Shown here one piece after another: positions 23,571 through 34,838 of a DNA stretch of 64,000 nt (the first letter of the stretch is position 1; every line of letters begins with the position of its first letter). The notes under the pieces were generated by a model. That model searched no databases, was not told where the DNA came from, and saw nothing but the letters and a program-made list of their open reading frames with translations. The stretch is from the NCBI GenBank assembly GCA_005656395.1, contig SRSI01000035.1, positions 248,001 through 312,000 on the forward strand, in the 5' to 3' direction. The position numbers were made by a program, and so were the translations under genes. The DNA comes from Strongyloides papillosus (Eukaryota; Nematoda; Chromadorea; Rhabditida; Strongyloididae).

Positions 23571-25264
23571 CTAGAATATAAGATCTAAAATAAATTTAAG
23601 TAAAGTAAGAAGTCCAATAAAGATAAGGAATGGCTCAATACTTCCAAAACACTTCAAAAGATAACTTTTTGACCATATATCTTCTTTAATAAATCTCGTA
23701 TGTGTTGTTGGGTAGGTAGCACGATGATCAACCTCAAGAAGAGCTTTTCTAGCACCCTTAAATTGATGATTACCCTCTAATCTATAAGCATAAGCAACAT
23801 TTGGTCCGAATATCAAAGCCTTAAATAATGGAAAATCAGAGAAAAGGTACTTGAATGGTTTTGGTTTGCACCCAATAATATCAGCTAACTCATCCATGAA
23901 TGCTGGTCCATCAACTTGAATTGTATGCCTTTGACTCTCAACATACCTTGCAGCCATCTCCTTTTTCTTAAAAATAACATCCTGCATCATTTCTTTTTCA
24001 GTTGGAAGTTTAACTTTTCCTGTCAAGGCTTCAAAGAAAATACGTGCTTGGAGTTCAGAGATTGGCATAATTGATCCATATGGTTGTATTAAACCAATGA
24101 TAGCAAGAGTATTTTTGTATGCCAGTGATGGTGGGTACATATACTTATACAAGTTAACATTGTTATTTTCAACTGGTATTAACCGACCATCTTCAATTAA
24201 ATTGAAATTAAATGAATATCCAGTTGAAAAGATGACAGTATCAACATCCTCAACTATAGATTCATCCTCAAAAATGACATTCCTTTCAGTGAATGATTTA
24301 ATATTTTTCTTAATCACAACTGTACCATTTGCTAGGCGATTTGCAAGTTCATCATTAACTGTAGGGTGTGCTGATAAAACACTATGTTCCGGTTGTAAAC
24401 CATATGTTACATGATCCATTTTTTCGTTCATTCTCTTTTGCAGGAGTAAATTAACAGCCCAGATTGGAAAGATTGGTCTCATTATCATGTCTATCCTTCT
24501 TGAGAAGGCAAATTCTATTGGAACACCATAGGTATATAATCTATTGAAAATCCATGCTCCTCTCCTTGTGACAAGGTAAACTTCTTTAGCAATTCTACTT
24601 AACTCAACAGCTATATCACCACCGGAGTTTCCGATACCAACAACAACTACAGTTTTATCTTCATACCCTTTATGATCTTTGTAACTATGTGAATGAATTA
24701 TTTTTCCTTGGAATTTATCTTGTCCTGGCCATGGTTCTGGAAAGTGTGGATGAGCATGATGCCCGTTACACATTAATACCCCATCAAAAGTACGTTCCTT
24801 CTTATTATTCTTATCATCAGTGTAAGATACAATCCATTTGCCATCATCATCAAATGTTGGGGATCTTTTTACTCCTATTACACGGTGATTAAAATGAACG
24901 TATTGGAGAAGATTGTATTCATTAGCATAATCACGGATGTACTGAAGCAACTTTCTGTTGTGCATAAAATTTGGTGCTTCTGGTGATGGAGGAAAATCAG
25001 AGTATGCTGTTGTTTCTTTAGATGAATTGATAACAGTGCTTTTCATTACTGAAGATTCATCACACTCCTCTGGTTTGAATCTCCATAAACCACCAATGTC
25101 ATTTGATGCCTCAAAACAAACAGGTGTAACATCATTTAACAATGCAAATCTATTATAAAAAATGTATTATAATGCTTTTTTATAAAAACCTAAACAAACC
25201 TTATTGATGGGAGACCAGATGCTCCAGCTCCAATTATCAATACTTCCTTCTTCCCCGACACCAT
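23571..25264 (-). CDS. Flavin-containing monooxygenase
   Basis: Minus-strand exons 25264-25200 and 25149-23571, 50 bp intron splitting an Arg codon; 547 residues (FMOs about 530). The first exon carries the FAD-binding strand (VLIIGAGASGLPSI), which the long frame lacks. Next come FEASNDIGGLWRF, the FMO identifying motif F-x-G-x3-H-x3-Y (FQGKIIHSHSY at about 168-178), the NADPH-binding GxGxxGG (VVGIGNSGGD), and DTVIFSTGYSFNF, the conserved C-terminal-half motif. A hydrophobic C-terminal segment (about 525-547) fits microsomal membrane anchoring. By family it oxygenates nucleophilic N and S groups of small molecules using NADPH and O2, for detoxification or endogenous metabolism. Confidence 0.95.
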
Positions 25265-25529
25265 AATGATAACAAATAAACCAAACTAATGTATCGAAAA
25301 AGGAAAAAAGTTACTTTTATAAAAATATTTTTACAAATATGTTTATCTAATCGAAATTCAAAGAGAGAGAAACAGACTGTTAATTAAAAGTTTATTTCAT
25401 TCAGCCGCAAACTACACTAAAGTTTGAATATTCGCGCTGTAAGAGATAGATCAACAAACATCACATAATAAAAGAGTAATTAATATAAAGATAAAAAAAA
25501 TTGATAATAATATTTAAAAGTTTGCATAA

Positions 25530-26545
25530 TTAACCTGCTTGCATTGCAGGTGTCATTATCTGTGCTTCAAGATTATTTGTTGCCGCAAAACCAGTTCCAC
25601 CCAATTTTAATTCAATAACATCACCCTCCTTCAATTTTTTGTTATTTATTGGATCAATCATGTCTTTTTTAATAACTTTATCATAACACTCTTTTGTAAT
25701 AACATTTTTGGAAGTTTTTAAATATACACATTTTGTGGTGTTTGTTAATAAATCATGGGTTATTGGACACATGTAACGGATTTTTTTTCCTGCTATATGT
25801 TGTTCCTTCCCTTTTTGGTCTTCTGGGATCTCTGTGAAAATAACATCGAGGAGACTTTTAAATTTTAGGGGTTTATTTGTTACAGGACACATAACTTTGG
25901 TAGTTGGTTTCTCAACTATTGTTTTTTTCAGCAGATGGTGCGAGTTCTGGTATCCAAAACGATGGATGTTTTTTATCTTTCTCTCCTTCGTTGTCTTTTT
26001 TGTCTATTTTTTCTTTTTTCTTCCTAAATTCTGCCTCTGCCTCGTCATCTGAATCAACTGAAATGTGTTTACGTTTCTTTGATGTACTAGAGGTACTAGG
26101 GCCTTCTCCAACATCTCCAGCCCCTTTAGAATGACATTTCTCGAAAAGTTCAATTTTCCTTTCTAATTCTTTGTTTGTTTCATTCTCATTCTTAGATTGT
26201 TCAAGGTCTTTAATATACTTTTCCCACTCCTTCATTTTCCTTTTATTTTCCTTAATTTGTTGCTCAAAATACAAAGCAATAGCTTCTTTATCAAAAATAT
26301 ATCCATCTGGTGATATAACAGGATTTCTATTAAATTACATTAAGATAGTGGATTACATGAAAATTTAGAAAAACAACAACTTACTTACACGGTTGCAACG
26401 TCAACGCACAACAATCAAAACTATTAACACTATCAGCACCCAATCTTGCCTTAATCAATCCATACTTACTTTCCTTCTTATCTCTTTGTCTTTCTGCATA
26501 GGTATAGACTGATGAAGCTGTGGAATTTTTTCCATGACGAGTCAT
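25530..26545 (-). CDS. NOSIP: NOSIP homologue (U-box E3 ligase family) with a 1-bp frameshift
   Basis: Minus-strand exons 26545-26385 and 26326-25530, 58 bp intron; about 318 residues if one base is discounted. The N-terminus MTRHGKNSTASSVYTYAER, then FDCCALTLQPC and NPVISPDGYIFDKEAI (first U-box half), a coiled/charged middle (QQIKENKRKMKEWEKYI) with a Lys-rich nuclear signal (SKKRKH), SFWIPELAP, CPVTNKPLKF, MCPITHDLLTN, IKKDMIDP and GGTGFA all match NOSIP in order. The frame breaks at a run of seven A (25922-25928): after SFWIPELAPSAEK the reading must shift by one to reach TIVEKPTTKVMCPV. No intron explains it. Both sides are well conserved, so an assembly homopolymer error is as likely as a true lesion. 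NOSIP is a nuclear ubiquitin ligase associated with spliceosomes. Confidence 0.9.
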
Positions 26546-26723
26546 TGTTGCATTGATGCAGTGTATATGTATTAAACTCTTTTTTGTGTTGTTTAATCGA
26601 GTTGCGGCTGCATTTGTATGTAAACATAGTGGAATATCATAATAGTGTTTATGAAGAAATAGTATTTGTCTTATATTTTGTAATTAAAGGGTAAAAAAAG
26701 GTTTTATTTTTAATCAAATTACA
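26546..26723. promoter_or_regulatory. Compact bidirectional promoter region (NOSIP / VTA1)
   Basis: Only 178 bp separate the divergent start codons of NOSIP (26545, minus) and VTA1 (26724, plus), so both promoters must lie here or overlap. No clear TATA element at a fitting distance on either side; both genes look like housekeeping genes. Confidence 0.5.
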
Positions 26724-27668
26724 ATGGCTAATGTTCCACCTGCATTGAAAAGTATTTCCCCATATATTAAGTTATCTAAAGAATATGTTACAAGGGATCC
26801 TGTCATTTATTATTGGTGTATGTTTACATTTTTTTACTTTTTTCTTATAATCTTTTGTGATTAGGTATTTTATATAGCGTGCAACAGGGGTTGAAATCTC
26901 CAAAATCTCCGGATGGCGATAAATACTTAGGACGTTTATTGTCAACACTTGAAAAGGTACCCATTTATTATCTCTTATCCATTTTAAAATACATTCTTCC
27001 TACAGATGAAGGCGGATTTCAGCACAACAGAATCCATAATACATTCAGTCGCTGGTCAGGTACACATAGAAGAAAATGCATATAAACTATTCGAGTACGC
27101 CGACCAACTCGATAAGAAAGGTATATTCGATACGAAGACTATTAAATTATTCTACACAAGTGGTTTGCTTTTTGACATCCTAACACAATTTGGGGAGTTA
27201 GATGATAATATTTCATCAGCAAGGAAATATGCTAAATGGAAAGCAACATATATAAATAATTGTCTAAAGACAGGTGAAACACCAGTACCAGGACCACCGA
27301 GTGGATCAAATGAAGAGATGGATGAACTTGAGAGAGAATTACGAGGTCTAACACAAGGTAGTGGTGGTAGTACAGCTGATAATTTAAATCATGACCCTAA
27401 TAATTTTAATAATAAACCATTACCATCCGCTCCTACATCAGCACCGGATTTGGCTAATATACCTTTGAATAATGGTTCTCTTAATCCACCATCCTTAAAT
27501 TCATATCCAAGTGCACCCGTAAAACAACAATACTCATCAGAAAATGATCTTCTCGATTTTACAAATGCTAAGAAATTCGCCAAGTACGCTATAAGTGCAA
27601 TGGACTATGAAGATAGAAATTCTGCAATCGATAATTTACAGAAAGCATTGTCAATCTTAAAACACTAA
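26724..27668 (+). CDS. VTA1: VTA1/LIP5 homologue, VPS4 cofactor in ESCRT pathway
   Basis: Exons 26724-26817, 26865-26956 and 27006-27668, introns of 47 and 49 bp; 282 residues (human 307). N-terminal tandem MIT-like helical domain: LKSISPYIKLSKEYVTRDPV, then YYWC across the first intron, LLSTLEK, ENAYKLFEYADQLDKKG, KLFYTSGLLFDILTQFGEL and the highly typical RKYAKWKATYINNCLKTGET. A proline/asparagine-rich linker (about 150-240) leads to the C-terminal VPS4-binding helices (KKFAKYAISAMDYEDRNSAI, LQKALSIL). VTA1 binds ESCRT-III tails and stimulates the VPS4 ATPase in multivesicular body formation. The next gene downstream, BROX, is also ESCRT-III-linked. Confidence 0.94.
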
Positions 27669-28112
27669 ACTTTAATGTGTTTGTTTTGATGACATTTTCT
27701 ATTAATTGTCATATTTACATTATTTCATAAGACATTTACATATATTATTTTTTAAAAAAATTAAATTAAACCTATTTATATTAATTTTATATTAATATTC
27801 ATCTTAAGATTGGTATTAGGTACCCAACATATTTTATTACTTTGTTTGTTGGTGTACAAAACTACGTTTTTAAATATACATATAATAGAGTAATTACTGG
27901 CACCCCAGTAACTGGTTACCCACTCATATATGTTTTTTCATTGATTATTTTTTTTTATTTATATTTTTTAACAAATAGACAACAAAACGAAAATGATGAT
28001 TCATATCATATGATAAAACTTTTAATTTTTGTATGATTCATAATCAAAAGTATCTATTAGACATTTTATCTATAAATATTATCGACTTTTTAAACATTTT
28101 TAGTTTAGAGGG
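27669..28112. other. Intergenic between VTA1 and BROX, with candidate trans-splice acceptor
   Basis: About 440 bp, no gene. A perfect short hairpin (TTACTGG, CACC, CCAGTAA) lies at 27894-27911. AACATTTTTAG ends at 28103, ten bases before the BROX start codon; this is the form and place of a spliced-leader acceptor. Confidence 0.45.
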
Positions 28113-29538
28113 ATGACACATTGGTTCCATAGGAATCCTTTAAAAGCTACTCTACATGTTAAGTTTGAGTTGAAAAAAGTTCTCTCAAATGATGGAGCAT
28201 CAAAGATTTGCAGGTGATTAATCATTTTTTTTATCTAAATAAACGTCATATGTAATTTATTTAACAATTTTTAGTGAATTACGTCTTCGTCGTGATCAGC
28301 TTTTCGAGAAATTTGCTAATGCTTCAAATGACTACCAATTGGTAGAGGAGGATTTTAAAAGATATATGGAATTTCTTTATGGTTTCATTTATGAAATCGG
28401 ACAATCCAATGATGGTAAATTAAAAGACAGCAAATTAAGACATCTAATTAAATACACGTGGGGACATACTATGTTAGGTGTTGATGCATAGTAAGTAAAA
28501 ATTATTTTTAACATTTATTTTTGTTTTTTTAAGTTGTGTATCTGATGCATGGTATGAAGTTTTAAGTGTCATATTTAATATGGCTTTGTTTTACTCTAAA
28601 CATGCTGCATACCTATCAGCAAAGGATGATGTCAACGATGTGGAGGCTAAGAAAATTCATACGTGCTTAAGGAAAGCTGCAGGACTCTTTCAATTTTGTC
28701 AGGATAACTCAGAAAAAGTTATAGGAACAACAGGTTGTGATATTCAAGGATGTGATTTGGATAGTGACGTTATTGAGGTATATAAACAACAATGTATTGG
28801 TGAGGCACAGGAGGTTGTTGTTGGGAGAGCCATAGAGATGAAACATAATTCTGAGATTATATCTTCACTTTGTTATAGTACAGCAAATATATTTAAAAAA
28901 TGTGGTAAGTTAAATATATTTTTTTTCAATAAATATTATTATTGTTTTGATCAGATACAATTCTTGAGAAAATGCCAAAACAAACATTTGATCGATGGAG
29001 ATATTATTTCAAAATAAAAACGGAAATATATACCATTTATGCATATGCATACCTTGGAGAATTGCTCTTATCACAAGATAAATGTGGTGATGCTATTAAA
29101 GCATGTAAAGAAGGGATTATTCATTATGATAAGGCTGCTGATATATGTGACAAATATCCATCAGCTCAGGGTGTTGGTGTTGCAGCTAAAATCAAAAATC
29201 ACCTATTCTTCAGGAAAATGATTCCGATTCTCCAAAGACATCTTGAGAAAGCTGAAAGAGAAAATACAATGATATATAATCAAGCTATCCCAAGTGCAGC
29301 TCCACCATTAGTAACGAAGACAGAATTTGGCCTTGCTAAACCTGAACCTTTTACAATGCCTTATGACTCTGAATTATGGAGTGAAAATATTTACAAAGCA
29401 TTTGATATAACAAAAGCAGGAACTCCTGATTTTTCGAAAATAAGAAAGAGTACTAAACAAGTTACTCCTGTTAAGGAGGCACAATTATATCAAACTGAGA
29501 AAGATCAAAGTAATAGATCAGGTTGTGTTATATCATAA
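28113..29538 (+). CDS. BROX: BROX homologue (BRO1 domain, C-terminal CAAX box)
   Basis: Exons 28113-28213, 28275-28490, 28534-28904 and 28955-29538, introns 61, 43 and 50 bp; 423 residues (human BROX 411). It starts [13 protein letters not shown], identical to the start of the human protein as I recall it. Further matches: [76 protein letters not shown] and PSAAPPL. The chain ends GCVIS, whose last four residues (Cys-Val-Ile-Ser) form a farnesylation-type CAAX box as in BROX, so membrane attachment by prenylation is expected. The BRO1 domain binds CHMP4-type ESCRT-III C-termini. It lies head-to-tail with VTA1. Confidence 0.95.
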
Positions 29539-30878
29539 AAAGTTTTGGAGCATTTAAAAAACAAGAACTTAAAATTTTACTTATATTTCTATTAAAAGTA
29601 CTAACGAGGATGTCATCGACTTTTTGTTCAAATTAACTTGAAAACGCCAACAAATCGTTTCTTACTTTCTGTTCTTGAAAATTAATTTCTTGAAAAGTAT
29701 ATTTTTTTCAAGAACATATTAGAAGTTAACCAATATTTTAATATTAAATATCATATAAATTTATAAAACTATAAATTTTGAAATTCTTCACCAGTATAAC
29801 ATGAAAAGAGGATAATTATTCTGTGAATGTCATCAAAATTATATATCAAAGTTATTTTTCTATAAGTATAACTAATTTAAATACTAATGGAGATATGATT
29901 CATGATATTTATGATATGTATTATTAATCTATTGTTGTTTGTATTATTCATGAATACCAATAAAATATTTTTACTTCATTTTGATAGTAAGTATCTATAA
30001 GGGATTTAATTAATAATTAAAAAAGAAACCACTTTTATTTAAAGCCAGATAGTCTTGATTTTTAAATGTTCAAAACAACAAAATTTATTTATGTTACCAG
30101 TACTGATGTTATTCAATTTTTCCAAGAAAATTAATATAACAAAAATCCAAAATTGTAGACGAAACTGTTAAAAAGTCATGAACAGGTGTTAATATGCGAT
30201 TAAGAAAACATACATTCATGACGTTTCATACTAATTTTTTTAATCATACATCATTGAAACTTATTACAGCTTCCTTTTAATTCATCATTTTTTTATGATC
30301 TATGATGATGAAATCTTATTCTGCATTTCTGCAAAAAAATAATGGAATTTTTATATGAATGAAAAGGAAGTTAGAGAACTTTAAAATCTCAATAAATAAA
30401 GGATAATAAAATTTTATTAAACTTTATTAATCCAAATTTTTTGTTTATAAATAGAACATTTAATTTAATGTTTAATTTTTTATGACAAATCTTAAATGTC
30501 TACTTATTAATATTTTTAATGCCTCTTCCGTTCTTATGTGAGATATTAAGAAAAATAATCATTTAATATTACTTAAAAATTCTTATAATATATGATTTTG
30601 ATAAAATAGGAATCTATATGATATAATAGCAAAATTAGTTTCTATAAAAGTTTCATTAATTAGCTGTTATTGGAAAAATTACATCTCTAAACTATTGTTA
30701 TACTTTCTATTTAAAATTTTTTTATTAGCTAAACTAAAAATCTTTGCAATTCTGAAGATAGTTTATGTATCATTGTAACTAAAATATTATACTATAATTT
30801 TTTTTTTTAAAATTTTAGAGATTAAATAAATATTTTATGGTATAATATTTTTATTAATAATTTTTAAATAAATCTAAA
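29539..30878. other. Intergenic, no gene seen
   Basis: About 1.3 kb of A+T-rich sequence between BROX and the peptide-type GPCR. It has an inverted repeat shortly after the BROX stop; otherwise nothing recognisable. Confidence 0.5.
29671..29715. repeat. Perfect 11-bp inverted repeat
   Basis: Arms GTTCTTGAAAA (29671-29681) and TTTTCAAGAAC (29705-29715) around a 23-base loop that holds a further TTCTTGAAAA copy. It lies about 130 bp past the BROX stop, so it could be a 3' UTR or 3'-end element. Role unknown. Confidence 0.5.
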
Positions 30879-31934
30879 ATGCCATACTTAACTATCATTA
30901 TTCTTTTCGTATATACTATAATATTTCTAATTGGTGTCCTTGGTAATTCTATGGTACTATCAATAATATATTTTGAGAAAAAGGCAAAAAAATCAACAAA
31001 TATCTTTATAATGAACTTAGCTATTGCTGATTTATTGTTTATTATTGTTTGTCTACCAGATTCAGCATCAAGTTTATTTGATATAAATTTGTTACCAGAA
31101 AGTTTTTGTAGATTCCAAATGTTTTTTAAATATATGAGTATTTTTGCATCGGCATATACTTTAGTATTATTAGCATTCGATCGGTTAGTTGCTGTTGTAT
31201 ATCCACTTAGAGCTATTTATATAAGGACATTCAAAAATACAATAATTTCATGTTGTATCGTATGGATAATAAGTTTTTTAATTTATTTTGTTACATTTTT
31301 TATATCACAAAATAATGATGCAAAAAATAGACTTTCTGAAAATAAAACAATCCAAGCCTGCTTTGATATCAGTAAAATGTCTGATTTCGCTGAGACAAAA
31401 CTAAATATTCAACAATTATTTATAACATTTAATATAACATCTTATATCATACCATTGTTAGCAATTATCATAATGTATGCAATTATTTTAAATTTTCTCC
31501 ACAAGATAAAATCTAAGGAATTGAAGACAGCTGTTAATAAACAATGGAGGAGAAGAATAACAAAAACAATCTGGTTGGTAATAGCAACTTTCGCTATATG
31601 TTGGTTTCCACAGAATTCAAGAATTTTTTATATAGCAATAACTTATCCTAATAATCATTCAATTAAAGAACATTTATCGAAGACAAATTATATGATTGTG
31701 ACTGTTATTTTCCAAATAATGGCATACGCAAATTATTGTATAAATCCAATATTGTATTGTTTAATGTTAAAGAGATACCGCTGGTATGTAGTTAATTTTT
31801 GGGTGTACGTTAGAAATCTTTGCCTCTCCGAACAAAATAGAATTCCAATAGATAGTAAATACCTTCCACATAAACCATCATTTGATGCATCTTTCCATAA
31901 CTCAACAAAAAGTATCAATCCTGCAAATGTTTAA
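30879..31934 (+). CDS. Rhodopsin-family GPCR, neuropeptide (galanin/allatostatin-like) type
   Basis: A single exon, 351 residues, ATG start. Class A hallmarks by helix: TM1 GVLGNSMVL, TM2 NLAIADLLF, TM3 with Cys then LLAFDRLVAVVYPLRA (DRY variant DRL), TM6 ATFAICWFPQN, TM7 ANYCINPILYCLM (NPxxY). The N-terminus is very short with no sequons before TM1. The second extracellular loop has NKTIQACFD, giving the Cys partner for TM3. The basic third loop (NKQWRRRITKTIW) is typical of peptide receptors. The pattern is closest to allatostatin-A/galanin-like nematode NPR receptors, but the ligand is not determined by sequence. Expected at neuronal membranes, coupling to G proteins. Confidence 0.88.
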   Translation: MPYLTIIILFVYTIIFLIGVLGNSMVLSIIYFEKKAKKSTNIFIMNLAIADLLFIIVCLPDSASSLFDINLLPESFCRFQMFFKYMSIFASAYTLVLLAFDRLVAVVYPLRAIYIRTFKNTIISCCIVWIISFLIYFVTFFISQNNDAKNRLSENKTIQACFDISKMSDFAETKLNIQQLFITFNITSYIIPLLAIIIMYAIILNFLHKIKSKELKTAVNKQWRRRITKTIWLVIATFAICWFPQNSRIFYIAITYPNNHSIKEHLSKTNYMIVTVIFQIMAYANYCINPILYCLMLKRYRWYVVNFWVYVRNLCLSEQNRIPIDSKYLPHKPSFDASFHNSTKSINPANV

Positions 31935-32639
31935 CTCATTGAAGTATATAATTTCGAAGAAAAAATTAAACTTACAATGTATTTGTTTTTTTTGTTATTG
32001 GAAATGAATAAAGATGACTGGTATTTAAATTTCCTAACTTTTATATAAGTATTAGTAATTATATGATAAAAAATCCTAAATGCTATATTTGCTTTTACTT
32101 TTTAGAAATTATAAAAATAAATTGATTATCATTTTTTAATCGTTTTATTACTACTAAATTGAAGTATAAATAACTATATAGTTATTATCAATAATTTTAA
32201 ACAAATTTTTTACACTCTAAACAACGAGATGATTTAGAAATAATTAAATTAGCTGATAATTGGAATCAAGGTTATTAAATTAAAACGTCTTCTTATATAG
32301 ATGAAACTTTATAAAAGTATATAATAATATAATTTTAAAAAATCAACGACAAATTATCAATCATTTTCAAAAGTATATTTAAGATTCTTATCCTTACTTT
32401 GAATAAAAATCAATTTCAGATTTCACTTAACATTTGCTATTATAGATTTCTTTCAACTTTCTTTATTGATCCCGATCAGACTATACAACAATTCATCGAC
32501 AAGATTTTTATACATGTGATTATTTCTCACAAGAATCTATATTATCTTTTGTAAATATCAAAGGACATATCAAGGAAAGATAAATATTTTGATTTAAGTT
32601 GAAAATTTATTTTCATAACTAAAATTTCATTTTATTCCA
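31935..32639. other. Intergenic upstream of first SLC22-like gene
   Basis: No frame of note. Parts resemble the flank upstream of the second transporter (34169-34838), suggesting the tandem duplication included 5' sequence, but the match is weak by eye. Confidence 0.4.
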
Positions 32640-34168
32640 ATGGTTACAACAACTAACAAAAGTTGGTTTCCAGAATGGGTGAATCCCTTCAATATCTTGG
32701 TTTTTGCTCTTTGGCAATCTCAAAATTTCATGAGCGTCCAAATGATTTTTCCCATCTTCAGTAATTATGTATCCAAATGGAGATGTGAAGGAGTTGGAGA
32801 TTTTGGAAAAAATTGTACTATTTATAATTCTGGATGCAAAATTGAGTATGAAAATAACTATTTTAACTCAGCTGCAGTTAGTTTTGGTTGGATATGTAGT
32901 GATACTTCTTATCTAATGGCATTCTCTTCACAATTACAATTTTTTGGCGTTCTAATTGGAACATCCGTCTTCGGCATTGTCAGTGATGCCTTTGGAAGGA
33001 GAAATACTGCAATGTTTAATCTTGGGACAGGTTGTTTATTTATTTTAGCATCAAGTTTTATTAAAAATCCTTATTTTTTTGTTGGTTCTCGATTTTTAAT
33101 CGGTATTGCTAATGGTGGTACAATAACAAGCTCCATAACCTATTGCATGGAAGTCCTACCCTCCGACAAAAGAATATTTGTCAAGCTTCTTTTCAATTGG
33201 GGATTGTCTCGTTTTATGCTTACAACGATATGCTGTTTTTTTAATGATTACAATTCAGCCTTATTTGTATGTGGTTTATTGATAGTACCAGCTGTGATGT
33301 TATTAATATTTTATTTTCCTGAATCACCAACATGGTATCACTACAAAAATAGAGAAGAAAAAATGATAGAAAGCGAAAAGAGGATTGCTAAATTATCACA
33401 TTTAGAGTATGTCCCAATTCAACATGAATCAATAACTAAGAAAGATTCATTCTATGAGTTATTGAAAAATAAAGAAATTTTTAAAAGGCTTTCTGTATTT
33501 TGGTTTATGTGGTTTGTTACAGCTTTTTCTAGTTATGGAATAGATTTACACAGTAACGAGATATCTGGAAATCTTTTTGTTAATCAGTATTTTTTTGCAT
33601 TTACAATATTCTTTTCAAAATTGCTTGTTCCAACAATTGATAATAAATTTAAGTGGTTCACAAGGAGACTTTTTCACCAAAGGTTCACAGGCAGTTATAG
33701 TAATGTGTTTTGGTATTTTGGTTTTTTTGGAGGCGATTAAATATAATGTAATTTTAAAAAATTATACGTATTAATACTTTAATTTTTTAGGGATTGGCTA
33801 TATTAATATTAAATGTTACTGGTATTGTTTTTATTGAATTCAGTTGGGATGCTTGCTACGTTTGTACAATTGAAAGCATGCCAACAAATGTTAGAAGTAG
33901 CGTTCTTGGAAGTTGCTCACTAATGGCTAGAGTTGGATCAATTATTTCACCCATGTTGTCATATGTTAATGTCTTTTGGTCACCGATGATATACCTTATA
34001 GTTGCCGTACTCGGAAGTCTGAATCTGTTGATTTCATTTTTGTTTTTAAAGGAGACAAAAAACATTCCTCTTGATAGGGTTCATCTTACAGATAAAAATA
34101 ATGATATGGGAGTTGCTTCTATTGAACTTTTAAGTAAAGAAGTAAAAAACGTGAATGACAATGTTTAA
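32640..34168 (+). pseudogene. SLC22-like MFS transporter, copy 1, with a 1-bp frameshift
   Basis: Exons 32640-33747 and 33791-34168, 43 bp intron. With one base ignored it would give 494 residues, exactly the length of copy 2. The frame breaks at CACCAAAGG (33675-33683), where copy 2 has CATCAAGG: one extra A puts GSQAVIVMCFGILVFL into another frame and leads to an early stop at about 33740. Before it: large first extracellular loop (CTIYNSGCKIEYEN, FGWICSD), the MFS signature (GIVSDAFGRR) and PESPTW after TM6, all typical of SLC22 organic ion transporters. The second exon (TGIVFIEFSWDACYVCTIES, MPTNVRSS) is intact. Either a very young pseudogene or a sequence error. Substrate unknown. Confidence 0.82.
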
Positions 34169-34838
34169 ATTATTTTCAATTTTATTTTCAAAATAATTAA
34201 CAAAAACATTAGTTTTTTTACTTCATTACACCTCCATGCCTGTATTGAAATTTTGCCAAATAAATAAGTAATAAATCTTAATTATAAACTTCTAAATTAT
34301 GTCAAAGTAGTTCAATAAAAGATCATGTTATTGATCAAACAGGAAATATTATAGAATATATCTTAAATGTGACAATTGTTTTTAAATATTAGTCTATTAT
34401 TTTGTAATCCTCAAAAAACGTTCTTTGTCCTGTGAACCATAACATTAAACTATCTCTGAACATAACTAATATATTTACATTCTTCAATATCTTTATAATA
34501 TTATCACTTTATTTATTACAAAAGTACATGATACAATAATTTACAACATAACAACGATAAGTTATCAAATACCTCCCAAATTATTTTAAAGATTCTTATC
34601 TGTACGTTGATTGTAAAATTCACTTCTACCTTAATTATACATTTATTTTTTAAACATTTTTTTACTGATTCTAATTAAATTTCCCTACTCTCCCATTAAT
34701 TACCTTCTTAAAAAAGATTGATTATTTTTCACATAAGAATTGATATTTATCTTTAATACATATCAACAGGCGAACCAAGTAAACATAAATATTTCAAATT
34801 AAGAAGAAAAATATTTTTATTAATAAAATCTTATTTTG
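34169..34838. other. Intergenic between the two SLC22-like genes
   Basis: A+T-rich; no gene seen. Presumably the promoter of copy 2. Confidence 0.5.

Noticed and set aside
20714..26545. NOSIP, flavin monooxygenase, ADCK1 and the secreted orphan as one minus-strand operon
   Set aside because: Gaps of 220-415 bp without uniform acceptor sites and no shared function; co-orientation alone is not enough.
27842..28036. 64-codon frame between VTA1 and BROX
   Set aside because: Starts without ATG, no family features, and contains a short palindrome; treated as intergenic.
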